From: DTDX01 sp964608455 | Lineage (GTDB): Archaea; Thermoproteota; Bathyarchaeia; 40CM-2-53-6; DTDX01 | Direction: 5' to 3' | Length of the DNA: 11,234 nt | Assembly: GCA_964608455.1 (NCBI GenBank) | Contig: CAZSNM010000025.1 | Location: forward strand, 1 to 11,234 | Part shown: positions 1-6,523 of the stretch, piece by piece | Layout of the letters: each line of letters begins with the position of its first letter | How positions within the stretch are numbered: position 1 is the stretch's first letter | Notes under the pieces: generated by a model | Told to the model about the DNA's origin: nothing | What the model saw: only the letters and a program-made list of their open reading frames with translations | Databases searched by the model: none | Translations under genes and position numbers: made by a program

Positions 1-79
1 CAGCAATAGCAATCATCAATAATGTAGCTATAACAGGGCTTATAGCCTTCCTATTTAATTTACGACCTAAAACTTTCAT
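1..79 (-). CDS. Type IV pilin-like protein, N-terminal fragment (cut by window edge)
   Basis: An ATG at 79 (minus strand) opens a frame of 26 codons that runs off the left edge. The N-terminus is short and basic (MKVLGRKLNRK) and is followed by AISPVIATLLMIAIA. This is the class III (prepilin-peptidase) signal of archaeal pilins and archaellin-like proteins: basic residues, a cleavage site near RK|A, then the hydrophobic stretch that forms the filament core. Mature proteins of this kind are processed by a PibD/EppA-type peptidase and assembled into pili or adhesion filaments. Nothing can be said about the rest of the protein, its length or its exact filament type. A TATA-like box lies about 50 nt upstream, so this is likely the first gene of its transcript. 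Confidence 0.72.
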   Translation of the reverse strand, partial: MKVLGRKLNRKAISPVIATLLMIAIA

Positions 80-129
80 TTTTCAAAAACCCTCTAAATT
101 CCTGTTTAAAAAGTAGTAAATAGAAATAA

Positions 130-138
130 TTATATAAA
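130..138 (-). promoter_or_regulatory. TATA box for the pilin-like gene
   Basis: Read on the minus strand this is TTTATATAA, preceded by the purine-rich AATAAAG, which fits an archaeal BRE/TATA pair. Transcription would start about 25 nt downstream, near 108, leaving a leader of roughly 30 nt before the ATG at 79. Confidence 0.45.
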
Positions 139-235
139 CTTTATTATTTAAAAGTTTGTAAAAGCATTATTTAAATGCGAAAAACCTATTGAAAAAGGTT
201 TTAAAAGTGGAAGCATCTCTAACTTGTTAAATGGG

Positions 236-620
236 CTAACTCCACGACCAAAGTCTGGAGCTTTCAGCGTTTAAAGATGGCACGCTTATTCTCTTCATCT
301 GCTGGTTCAGGGGCTCACAGCTTCCCTATCTTATACCTCTCGTTAAGGCATGGGCTATATTAATGGAGATGTTCAGGTCCCTGTTATAGATTATCCCGCA
401 TTTTGGATATCTGAAATCTTTCTTTGAGTTAGAATTGAAGCCAATATACCATTTCACAAACCTAAAATACTCATTAAGGATTCTGTTTAAGGCTAAAACC
501 TAGCCTATTAGGCTTGAAAATCTTTCCAATCACGCATACTTGAATATCCTTCTGTAAGGAAGCATCCATAACCTAAGCCATATTAAGAGCATATTTAAGT
601 TTTGCCCATTCGTCCTAGAG
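236..620 (-). pseudogene. tnpB: Decayed TnpB (OrfB) gene of an IS200/IS605-type element
   Basis: The minus strand carries the C-terminal end of a TnpB protein, broken by stops. Between the TAG at 500-502 and the TAG at 326-328 the frame reads through YPKCGIIYNRDLNISINIAH, the second half of the TnpB zinc ribbon plus the final RuvC Asp region (RDLN..INIA). The same frame continues past the TAG at 326-328 as GSCEPLNQQMKRISVPSLNA and on to a TAG at 236-238, like the usual TnpB tail, so that TAG is probably a nonsense mutation. The first CxxC of the ribbon is missing. Upstream, another frame (about 503-620) has further in-frame TAG codons at 573-575 and 615-617 and may be older gene sequence after a frameshift; I cannot align it with confidence. 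No tnpA is present. This is a dead relic of an RNA-guided nuclease/transposon gene. Confidence 0.7.
240..260 (-). other. Terminal hairpin of the IS605-type relic (omega-RNA/right-end type)
   Basis: On the minus strand CTCCA-GAC-TTTG-GTC-G-TGGAG folds into an 8-bp stem with one bulged base and a 4-nt loop, overlapping the last codons of the TnpB relic. A hairpin of this kind at the extreme 3' end of tnpB is typical of IS200/IS605-family right ends, where it also forms part of the guide RNA. Its preservation suggests the element decayed in place. Confidence 0.5.
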
Positions 621-729
621 GTAAAGTTCTAGGTTTTCTAGGCGCCTATCATAATAATTAAATCATTTAGTATTTTAAATGTAACGGTGATGAATAAATT
701 TCAGCAAGGATTTTTAGTGTCGTTAATAA

Positions 730-774
730 TAAAGTTTGGTAAACTTTATATTACGCCATTATTAGTAAACTTTA
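730..774 (+). promoter_or_regulatory. vapBC promoter with palindromic operator
   Basis: A perfect inverted repeat at 730-748 (TAAAGTTT-GGT-AAACTTTA, 8-bp arms) overlaps a TATA-like element CTTTATAT at 744-751. The half-site GTAAACTTTA at 739-748 recurs at 765-774, directly before the ATG. The TATA element is 24-31 nt upstream of the ATG at 775, the distance from TATA box to transcription start, so the mRNA is probably leaderless. Overlap of repeat and TATA box suggests autorepression by the ribbon-helix-helix antitoxin, as is usual for VapBC operons. Confidence 0.5.
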
Positions 775-1017
775 ATGGTGGCTATATTGAGTGGTTATGT
801 TACTATATCCACTAAAGTTCCTTTAGAGGTTAAGGAGAAGCTTAAGAAGCTTGGTTTAAAACCATCAAAAATTTTGAGAAAAGCGATTGAAAATGCTATT
901 GTGGAGGAAGAAATTAAAAGATTAAAAGAAAATATAGAAGCCTTAAAACCTATACTAGCCAAGATTCCAATGGAAGATGTTATAAAGTCTATTAGAGAGG
1001 ATAGAGAAAAACGATGA
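775..1017 (+). CDS. vapB: VapB-type antitoxin (ribbon-helix-helix)
   Basis: An 80-residue, highly charged protein that would neutralise the PIN toxin encoded immediately downstream and repress its own promoter. Residues about 9-42 (VTISTKVPLEVKEKLKKLGL, then a KPSKILRKAIENAI helix) fit a ribbon-helix-helix DNA-binding fold: a short beta strand, then two helices. Residues 43-80 are helical and charged, as expected for the toxin-wrapping tail. The stop codon overlaps the toxin start (ATGA at 1014-1017), showing translational coupling. The ATG at 775 is preferred because the TATA element 24-31 nt upstream predicts a leaderless transcript starting there. A TTG at 787, six bases after GGTGG, is an alternative that would give a protein closer to the fold boundary. 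Confidence 0.78.
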   Translation: MVAILSGYVTISTKVPLEVKEKLKKLGLKPSKILRKAIENAIVEEEIKRLKENIEALKPILAKIPMEDVIKSIREDREKR

Positions 1018-1415
1018 GTTATCTTTTTGATTCCTCAGCAATATTTAAGGCAATAATGAATAATGCTGTTGAAGTTTTATCTAAAAATTACACGATAGAG
1101 TTGGCTAGATACGAGTTATGCAACATTCTATGGAAAGAGTGCGCTCTTCATAGAAGAATTAACTGTAACGAAGCTAAAAAGTTGATGGAACTTGTTAAAA
1201 ATGCGCTTAGCCTTATGAAAATCTTTAGCATTGAGTGCTGTGAGGAAGAAGTGATTATTACAGCTGAAAAATTACAGTTAACTTTTTACGATGCTTCTTA
1301 TGTTTTTTACGCTAAAAAAATGGACTTAACATTAATAACGGAGGATGAAAAAATAATAAATAGGGCTAAACCATATATTAAAGCCTTAAAACTAAACGAT
1401 ATTAGTTCCATATAA
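1014..1415 (+). CDS. vapC: VapC-type PIN-domain toxin
   Basis: A 133-residue PIN-domain endoribonuclease, expected to cleave tRNA or other RNA with Mg2+ or Mn2+ when freed from the antitoxin. The acidic metal-binding set is complete: Asp6 in LFDSSAIF, Glu34 in ARYELCNILW, Asp93 in FYDASYVFYA and Asp111 in LITEDEKI. The order beta strand-Asp, Glu helix, Asp helix, strand-LITED is the standard PIN layout, and 133 residues is the normal length, so the gene looks intact. Its ATG overlaps the antitoxin stop by 4 bp. The RNA target cannot be predicted. Confidence 0.88.
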   Translation: MSYLFDSSAIFKAIMNNAVEVLSKNYTIELARYELCNILWKECALHRRINCNEAKKLMELVKNALSLMKIFSIECCEEEVIITAEKLQLTFYDASYVFYAKKMDLTLITEDEKIINRAKPYIKALKLNDISSI

Positions 1416-1484
1416 AACAGATATAAAACTTATTCATTAAAAAGGCGCATTTGAAAATAGATAGTGTACAAATGGCTTTACAGA

Positions 1485-1490
1485 TTTTTT
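1485..1490 (+). terminator. Possible T-run terminator after vapBC
   Basis: A run of six T about 70 nt downstream of the vapC stop, followed by CTCTC. Archaeal RNA polymerase can stop at such runs without a stem. The signal is short, so this is a weak call. Confidence 0.25.
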
Positions 1491-1555
1491 CTCTCAGGAA
1501 AATCAAAAGAAAAAATTAATCCATAATTACTGTTTAGCTAACGGGTTTTTAATGG

Positions 1556-1705
1556 TTATTTCTCTCTTATATTTTGTAATGCTTTTAGAAGGCGCCTTCT
1601 TTTAAATGTGGAAAGCATAATTGATGCTGAAGCAAAACCAAGCAAGGATGCAGTTAAAACTATTTTTCCTATTTCAAAAATTTGAAGAGCTGAAGCCGCA
1701 TGCAT
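1556..1705 (-). CDS. Small single-pass membrane peptide frame (49 aa), unrecognised
   Basis: An ATG at 1705, seven bases after the stop of the PIN gene and in the same direction, opens a 49-codon frame. It starts MHAASALQIFEIGK, continues with a hydrophobic stretch IVLTASLLGFASASIMLS (about residues 15-32) and ends in a very basic tail (TFKRRRLLKALQNIREK). That layout fits a one-helix membrane peptide with its C-terminus in the cytoplasm. It could equally be the conserved C-terminal end of a larger membrane protein whose front has been lost. No ribosome-binding site is visible. A perfect 14-bp palindrome (1587-1600) falls inside it. Function unknown. Confidence 0.35.
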   Translation of the reverse strand: MHAASALQIFEIGKIVLTASLLGFASASIMLSTFKRRRLLKALQNIREK

Positions 1706-1712
1706 AAAGAGA

Positions 1713-2125
1713 TTAAGAAATCTCTGTTTCCGTAAGGAATATAATTGGTAATTTCTTTAAATCTTCAAGTTTCATAAGCATTTCTTTTTCCGGTTTTAGG
1801 AAGAGCGCTTTTGCTTGAAGCTTTATTGCTGTAGCTATCACATAACAGTCTGGTAAAGCTATTTTAAGCATTTTTCTGATTTCTCCAGCTTTAAATGATA
1901 TCTCAGGAGTTACCTCAGTTATCTTTGCTCTTGCAAGAAGCCATTCAAGAAAGTTTAATGCTTCAGCATTGCAATCCTTCACGACAGCTGCTTCATACAC
2001 CTTAGAAGCTGCATAAAGAAGCTCAGATATTGTTAGAGGCGTTACATAAAGCTCAATAGTCTTTCTCAATGTATTATCAAGCAATCTAGTAACGGAGCCT
2101 CTATATGGTGAGTTTTCTATTATAG
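1713..2125 (-). CDS. PIN-domain (VapC-type) nuclease, 5' end lost in the assembly gap
   Basis: The frame is open from the gap edge at 2125 to the TAA at 1713. Reading from the gap it begins IIENSPYRGSVTRL and continues past a TTG at 2084. A PIN domain is recognisable: Glu in PLTISELLYAASKVY, the central Asp in ALPDCYVIATAIKL, and FLKPEKEM in place of the usual LTxD strand. The first metal-binding Asp, expected in a DTNV-type motif just before IIENSP, must lie in the gap, so only about 12-15 residues seem to be missing. Starting at the TTG (2084) would remove part of the fold, so the true start is upstream in or beyond the gap. It differs in sequence from the VapC at 1014-1415. No antitoxin is seen in the known sequence. 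Confidence 0.75.
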
Positions 2126-2225
2126 NNNNNNNNNNNNNNNNNNNNNNNNNNNNNNNNNNNNNNNNNNNNNNNNNNNNNNNNNNNNNNNNNNNNNNNNNNN
2201 NNNNNNNNNNNNNNNNNNNNNNNNN
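2126..2225. other. Assembly gap (100 N)
   Basis: A run of exactly 100 N, the usual placeholder for a scaffold join of unknown size. It interrupts the start of the PIN gene. The true distance between 2125 and 2226 is unknown, so reading frames on the two sides cannot be compared. Confidence 0.98.
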
Positions 2226-2232
2226 TACTCAT
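2226..2232 (-). CDS. Start of a gene that runs into the gap (PIN gene or its antitoxin)
   Basis: On the minus strand GGTGA (2238-2242) is followed five bases later by ATG AGT A, which then enters the gap. This is a good start site. Because the PIN gene on the other side lacks only about 12-15 N-terminal residues, this ATG may be its real start, with a true gap of a few tens of bases. Alternatively it starts a separate antitoxin gene hidden in the gap. Confidence 0.45.
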
Positions 2233-2237
2233 AAATT

Positions 2238-2278
2238 TCACCAAAAAATAATGGTTAAACTATACTTATAAGTTTAAC
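2238..2278 (-). promoter_or_regulatory. RBS, TATA element and inverted repeat upstream of the gap gene
   Basis: It contains GGTGA (2238-2242), a palindromic TATA-like ACTTATAAGT (2264-2273), and a perfect 7-bp inverted repeat GTTAAAC/GTTTAAC (2254-2260 and 2272-2278) flanking the TATA element. The layout resembles the vapBC operator at 730-774, including the AAAC/GTTT core, which supports a toxin-antitoxin promoter. The TATA element is close to the start codon, leaving almost no leader. Confidence 0.35.
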
Positions 2279-2586
2279 TAACATTAAAGGTAAAACAAAA
2301 GCAATGAGTATATATTAAAATCTTTATTATCCATGAGGGGCATTGGTTCCTTTCATTTAAACCATAGCATTCACAGTTAATAGGCTTAAGAAAACACTAA
2401 GAACCCTTTATTTTATAAATTCAAAAGAAAAAAATAAAAAATAAATGGAAAACTCAAAGAAAACTAAAAATGAGCTTAAAAATCGATTTGGATTCTAAGC
2501 TAGGGGATCCCTTCTAGAAGGAGTTATCCTTTCCATATGATGACTTCATAAAAAGCTTAAAATTCATTAGCTTTAATGTCAATAAT
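2279..2586. other. Intergenic stretch without recognisable genes
   Basis: About 300 bases between the gene running into the gap and the surface-protein gene. It is AT-rich with stops in all frames. The only structure I see is an A-rich run (2423-2445) that would be a T-rich terminator on the minus strand, and a short imperfect palindrome around GGGGATCCCTT (2504-2514). Confidence 0.5.
2423..2445 (-). terminator. T-rich terminator candidate for the Hjc-like/surface-protein unit
   Basis: On the minus strand this is an almost pure T stretch broken by two A, about 140 nt past the stop at 2587. Archaeal termination needs only such T-rich tracts. The distance from the stop is rather long. Confidence 0.35.
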
Positions 2587-4083
2587 TTATTTAGGCTTTC
2601 TTTTTTGAAGCGAAATGAAGGCAAAAGCTAAAATTAACGCTAAAATTATTATGGCGATTGGTGCTATTGTTAAAATGGCTTTGATTGGGGATGGCTTTTC
2701 CTCAACATAAAATATTAATTTTTGGGTGAAAACCGCTTTGTTTCCAGTATAGTTTTCTCCTCCAATCCAAATTGCGTAAACACTCCATTTTCCAGGCATA
2801 TCAGGGTTAAATTTGCTTGTAAAGCTTCCATCTATACTTGTTAATACTGCTTTAATTGATTCTGATTGATCTGGTTTAATATAATGGATTTCAACTAAAG
2901 CTTTTTCTATAGGTGGATTGATTTTTCCTTTAACCTCTATAAACTCACCAACTTTAACTTTTTCCTTTAAAATTTGAATTGAAACAGCGCTTTCAATAGG
3001 AATTATATAATAAAACTTTATTGAATAATTTTTATTGCTATCTATGGTTAAGGGAACTTTAAATGTTGAATAATTTTTATATTCGGCTTGAATAAAATAG
3101 TTTCCTACGAAAAAAGTTTTTGTTTCATTTATTTCTTCAGCTAAAACAGCTGTTTTAAATACTCCATTTATTGAAGCTTGCCCCCTTAAAACAATTGAGT
3201 TATTTAGGCTATATATTGTAACATTAGCGGGTATGCCCATATTAGTTAAATCTGTTATGGTTAAGGTTAAATACCAATATCTTTGAAAAGATGAATTTGG
3301 TAAAGCATATATTATGCCTCCAGCCTTAGTTAAAGGGCCTTTTATAGTTGTAACATTATAAATTTTCCCAAAACCTTTAACAGTTAAGCTTTTAAAGCTT
3401 GAATCTTTAATTGAAGCATTTAAGCTTTCAATTAAAGCGTTATCGATTAAAACATTTTTTACATCTGTTTTTAAGGCTGCGGTTTTAAAGTTTACTCCTT
3501 GAAAATTTGAAATAAAAAGCTCTGTTGAATTTAAATTTAAGGTTTCACCATTAAAGTTTTCTATGAAAGCTTTAGAGCAATTTAAGCTTATTTTTGAATT
3601 TGCTGCTTCGCTATTCATGATTTTAACTATTGAGCAATTTCCCAAGATAGTTTTAACATTTAACTTTAATGATTCAGCTGTGAAGGATGCATTTCCATAA
3701 AAATTGATTGCTCCAAAACCTGTTATAAAAGCATTTAATAAAGTTAAGTTACCATTATTCATTAAAGTTATCTTTGAAAATTCATTTAAAGCTGTGAGAT
3801 TTCCATTAAAAATTAAAAGTTTTCCTTTATCTTTTACAGTTATATTATAGGCTTTTTCTCCTCTAATTGAAAGTTGAAGATTTCCATTTTTAATTAAAAG
3901 TGTTCCATTATCCTTAATTGTTATATTTCCGGTTTGAATTAAACTTCTTGATTCAATAATAAAGATTTGGTTTCCATCAATAATTAATTCGCCATTTATA
4001 GAATATGAAGGTTTAAGAATTAAAAAAGTAATTGTAAATGCAAGCATTATAAGAAAGCATGCTTTTAAAATTTTAAGCTTCAA
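2587..4083 (-). CDS. Membrane-anchored surface protein, beta-rich ectodomain
   Basis: A 498-residue predicted cell-surface protein of unknown function. Residues 1-28 are a signal peptide (MKLKILKACFLIMLAFTITF and on). Residues about 30-250 are rich in short hydrophobic/Asn/Gly repeats (such as GNLTLLNAFITGFG), suggesting a beta-solenoid. About 250-360 and 365-465 look like beta-sandwich domains, the latter Ig/CARDB-like (VKVGEFIEVKGKINPPI ... GKWSVYAIWIGGENYTG). Many N-x-S/T sequons suggest N-glycosylation. One transmembrane helix (about 469-491) and a basic QKRKPK tail anchor the C-terminus. The start is a TTG at 4083 preceded by AAGGGTGA with short spacing; it is preferred because it gives a complete signal peptide. 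It lies 14 bp downstream of the Hjc-like gene, probably in one transcript. Confidence 0.75.
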   Translation of the reverse strand: MKLKILKACFLIMLAFTITFLILKPSYSINGELIIDGNQIFIIESRSLIQTGNITIKDNGTLLIKNGNLQLSIRGEKAYNITVKDKGKLLIFNGNLTALNEFSKITLMNNGNLTLLNAFITGFGAINFYGNASFTAESLKLNVKTILGNCSIVKIMNSEAANSKISLNCSKAFIENFNGETLNLNSTELFISNFQGVNFKTAALKTDVKNVLIDNALIESLNASIKDSSFKSLTVKGFGKIYNVTTIKGPLTKAGGIIYALPNSSFQRYWYLTLTITDLTNMGIPANVTIYSLNNSIVLRGQASINGVFKTAVLAEEINETKTFFVGNYFIQAEYKNYSTFKVPLTIDSNKNYSIKFYYIIPIESAVSIQILKEKVKVGEFIEVKGKINPPIEKALVEIHYIKPDQSESIKAVLTSIDGSFTSKFNPDMPGKWSVYAIWIGGENYTGNKAVFTQKLIFYVEEKPSPIKAILTIAPIAIIILALILAFAFISLQKRKPK

Positions 4084-4097
4084 TTTTCACCCTTCTT

Positions 4098-4376
4098 TTA
4101 TTTAATAGTTTCTTTTATTATTCTACCGTTTTTAAAATGCCAAACTTCAGCTTTTGCATTAAAGGCTTTAGCCCAACGTTTTAATTCTTTTTTTTCTTTT
4201 AAATTTATTTTTCCGCTTTTAACTTGAATTAATTTTACAACTCCATTTTTAGCAGCTAAAATATCTGCAGGTGAATGGCTGGCTGCGCTTCGAATGCAAA
4301 TCCAACCTTTCTTTTTTAAAAGGCGCATAGCATAATATTCTCGGTTTCTCCCTTTATAGTAGCTTGAAATCCCCAT
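4098..4376 (-). CDS. Hjc-like Holliday junction resolvase family nuclease (PD-(D/E)XK)
   Basis: A 92-residue protein of the archaeal Hjc family, whose members are homodimeric nucleases that resolve four-way DNA junctions. Motifs in order: Glu13 in KGRNREYYAMRLL, RSAASHSPADILA with Arg29, Ser30 and the metal-binding Asp38, then IQVKSG with Gln51 and Lys53. In typical Hjc the third motif is E-x-K; here Glu is replaced by Gln, a variation known elsewhere in PD-(D/E)XK nucleases. The protein is shorter than typical Hjc (about 120-140 residues) and ends soon after the core, so it may be a minimal resolvase or a related nuclease with another substrate. A strong RBS (GAGGT, 4383-4387) precedes the ATG. 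It is the first gene of a unit with the surface protein; a functional tie is not obvious. Confidence 0.75.
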   Translation of the reverse strand: MGISSYYKGRNREYYAMRLLKKKGWICIRSAASHSPADILAAKNGVVKLIQVKSGKINLKEKKELKRWAKAFNAKAEVWHFKNGRIIKETIK

Positions 4377-4406
4377 TTTTAAACCTCAAATTTTAATTTA
4401 ATCAAG

Positions 4407-4416
4407 CTTTTATAAT
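4407..4416 (-). promoter_or_regulatory. TATA element for the Hjc-like gene
   Basis: On the minus strand ATTATAAAAG lies about 31-40 nt before the ATG at 4376, in the 128-bp region between divergent genes. The RBS GAGGT at 4383-4387 would sit at the very start of the mRNA. I see no equally clear TATA box for the plus-strand gene that starts at 4505. Confidence 0.35.
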
Positions 4417-4504
4417 AGAATAAATTTAATTATTTAATTTAAAGTGTTTTTGATTAAAAGTTTTATTCAGGGATTTAAGCAAATATAGTTTAAGGAAGAG
4501 AAAA

Positions 4505-6523
4505 TTGAGGATTAAAAAAATAATTTTTTTGATTCTTCTTTTAACTTTAACAATCGGTTTAAACTTTTTTAATCAAGCTGAAGGCTTTAAAGAAGCTTTC
4601 TTTAAAAATGTTCAATTTACCCCTAAAGTTTATGATGGCGAACCTATCTTAATCAATGTTATTGTAAAAAATCAAGCTGTAACATCAATTTTTGGAGAAC
4701 CAAAATTTTTCTTAACAGTTTTTGCAGATAACAATTTAGTGTATGATGAAGCCTCTCAACCTTGGATTTGCCCTTTAAATAATGAATATTCGAAAAAAAT
4801 AGTTGTTTCAAATCTTAAGGGACCTAAAGAATATTTGATGCGAATTGAGCTTTATTGGCTTAATGAAAGCATAGCTATTCAAGAGGATGTTTATCAATTT
4901 AAAGTTACCATTGTTAAATTGTTTATTAAAGATTGGGGTTTTTCAAGTATTGAGGTTCAAGCTGGAGCTGAAAAAGCTGAAGAATTAAAAATAAGCTTTA
5001 AAAATGGTGGAAACGATGATATGCTTAATGCTTCAATAAAAATTTCTGATTCAGCAAATTTAATTGTTACACCTAACTTTAAGGTTTTAGGCAATTTAAA
5101 ACCTGAAGAAACACGGGAAGAAATTTTTCTTGTTTCAGCACCTTTAGGAATCGAGCTTGGAATTCATCAATTAACTTTTCAAATTTCATATTTTGATTAT
5201 AGAGGGATTTTTTATGCTGAAGATTTTAATGTGCAAGTGAAAGTTATTAAATTAAAGGTTAAAATTGAAATTTATGCCCCTTCAACCATTAAATATAAGG
5301 AATCAACAAATTTAATTGTTAAACTTAAAGATGAAAATAATAATCCTGTTATTAATGTACCTATAAAATTTTATTTAAACTCAAGTTTTTTAGGTGCAAA
5401 TTCAACAAATAATTTAGGGGAAGCAAACTTAATTTTTAATGCGAATTTTAAAGCTGGAAGCTATAAAATTCAAGTTGAATACTCTGGATCAAGCATTTTT
5501 GAAGCTTCAACTGCTTCATTTAATTTAACTATCGATAAAGCTTTAACTAAAATTATTGTTAATGCACCTGAAGCTGGAAAAGTAAATGAAGAAACCTCAA
5601 TTAAAGTTAGGCTTATAGATGAATATAATGATTCTATAGGTAAAGCTATTGTTAAACTTTATGCAGATTCTCAAGTTTTAACAGGTTTAACAAATAATTT
5701 TGGTGAAGCTGAATTTATTTATAAACCATTAACTAAAGGAAAAATTCAAGTTAAAATTTTATATGAAGGAAGTGAAAATTACTCAAGCTCTTATGCATTA
5801 AGCATCGTTACGGTTAATCCCATAAAAACAAGCTTAAATTTAATTACGCAACCTTTTCTTCAAGGAAACGAAATTAAAGTTAAAGCTGTTTTAAAAGATG
5901 AATTTAAAAATCCTGTTTCAAACGCTTCTTTAATATTCACTTTTTTTGTTAATGAAAAACCAGTTTATAAAGAAACTGTTTTAACAAATAATTTAGGAGA
6001 GGCTTTTTCAAAATGCAAAATTTCATCAACAGGTTTAATAAAGGTTAAAGTTGAATTTTTAGGTTCAGAAAAATTTTCTGAAAGTGAAGCTTCAACTTCA
6101 ATTTATCCTTCAACCGCAATTTTATTTATTGCAGGTTTAATTTCAGCAGCAGCTGCTGCTACAATGCTTATTTACGCTAAAAAAATTCATTTTCTTAAAA
6201 AAATTGAAGGCATTATTAAAAATAGGTTTCCTTCAATTATAAAGGGTGAAGTTGCTAAAAATAAATGTATTAAATGTGGTTCAGAAATTCCTAAAGGCGC
6301 TTTATACTGTAATAAATGCGGTGCTAATCAATTTCCTTATGCTTCAATCCAGCAAAGCTTAACCTTAACAGATTTAGATAAAAAAGTTTTGGATTATATT
6401 GTTTCTCATGGAGGAAGCATTTCTGTAAGTAAAGCTATTGAAGATTTAGGGTTAACTAGAGAAAGCTTGATGGAGTCGATTGAAAGGTTGAAGAAAATGG
6501 GTAAGCTGGAGCAAATTGAGTAG
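4505..6523 (+). CDS. Surface Ig-repeat membrane protein with cytoplasmic zinc ribbon and winged helix
   Basis: A 672-residue single-pass protein that looks like a one-component membrane regulator. Order: signal peptide (1-26); two beta-sandwich domains (about 28-135 and 140-248, NEW3/CARDB-like); three Ig-like repeats of about 95 residues (250-345, 346-439, 440-533), each with a TNN(L/F)GEA turn; transmembrane helix (about 536-557, AILFIAGLISAAAAATMLIY); basic juxtamembrane segment; zinc ribbon with Cys588/591 and Cys602/605; winged-helix domain (about 619-672, LTDLDKKVLDYIVSHGGSIS ... LMESIERLKKMGKLEQ). The start is a TTG at 4505 after AAGGAAGAG. The first helix may be cleaved or kept. Its last 68 bases overlap the convergent zinc-finger gene. 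Inference: an outside signal or adhesion state could be passed to DNA or to a protein partner. Ligand and targets are unknown. Confidence 0.75.
   Translation: MRIKKIIFLILLLTLTIGLNFFNQAEGFKEAFFKNVQFTPKVYDGEPILINVIVKNQAVTSIFGEPKFFLTVFADNNLVYDEASQPWICPLNNEYSKKIVVSNLKGPKEYLMRIELYWLNESIAIQEDVYQFKVTIVKLFIKDWGFSSIEVQAGAEKAEELKISFKNGGNDDMLNASIKISDSANLIVTPNFKVLGNLKPEETREEIFLVSAPLGIELGIHQLTFQISYFDYRGIFYAEDFNVQVKVIKLKVKIEIYAPSTIKYKESTNLIVKLKDENNNPVINVPIKFYLNSSFLGANSTNNLGEANLIFNANFKAGSYKIQVEYSGSSIFEASTASFNLTIDKALTKIIVNAPEAGKVNEETSIKVRLIDEYNDSIGKAIVKLYADSQVLTGLTNNFGEAEFIYKPLTKGKIQVKILYEGSENYSSSYALSIVTVNPIKTSLNLITQPFLQGNEIKVKAVLKDEFKNPVSNASLIFTFFVNEKPVYKETVLTNNLGEAFSKCKISSTGLIKVKVEFLGSEKFSESEASTSIYPSTAILFIAGLISAAAAATMLIYAKKIHFLKKIEGIIKNRFPSIIKGEVAKNKCIKCGSEIPKGALYCNKCGANQFPYASIQQSLTLTDLDKKVLDYIVSHGGSISVSKAIEDLGLTRESLMESIERLKKMGKLEQIE

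Noticed and set aside
181..202. Hairpin AAAACCT/AGGTTTT with 8-nt loop
   Set aside because: Short AT-rich stem between the TnpB relic and the pilin-like gene; could be an element end, but chance stems like this are common in such AT-rich DNA.
236..617. TAG codons in the TnpB relic read as pyrrolysine
   Set aside because: There is also a frameshift and a missing CxxC, and several normal genes here end in TAG, so decay is the simpler explanation.
1587..1600. Perfect 14-bp palindrome AGAAGGCGCCTTCT
   Set aside because: It could be a terminator stem or protein site, but it falls in a possible small reading frame (Arg/Leu codons) and stands alone; no further support.
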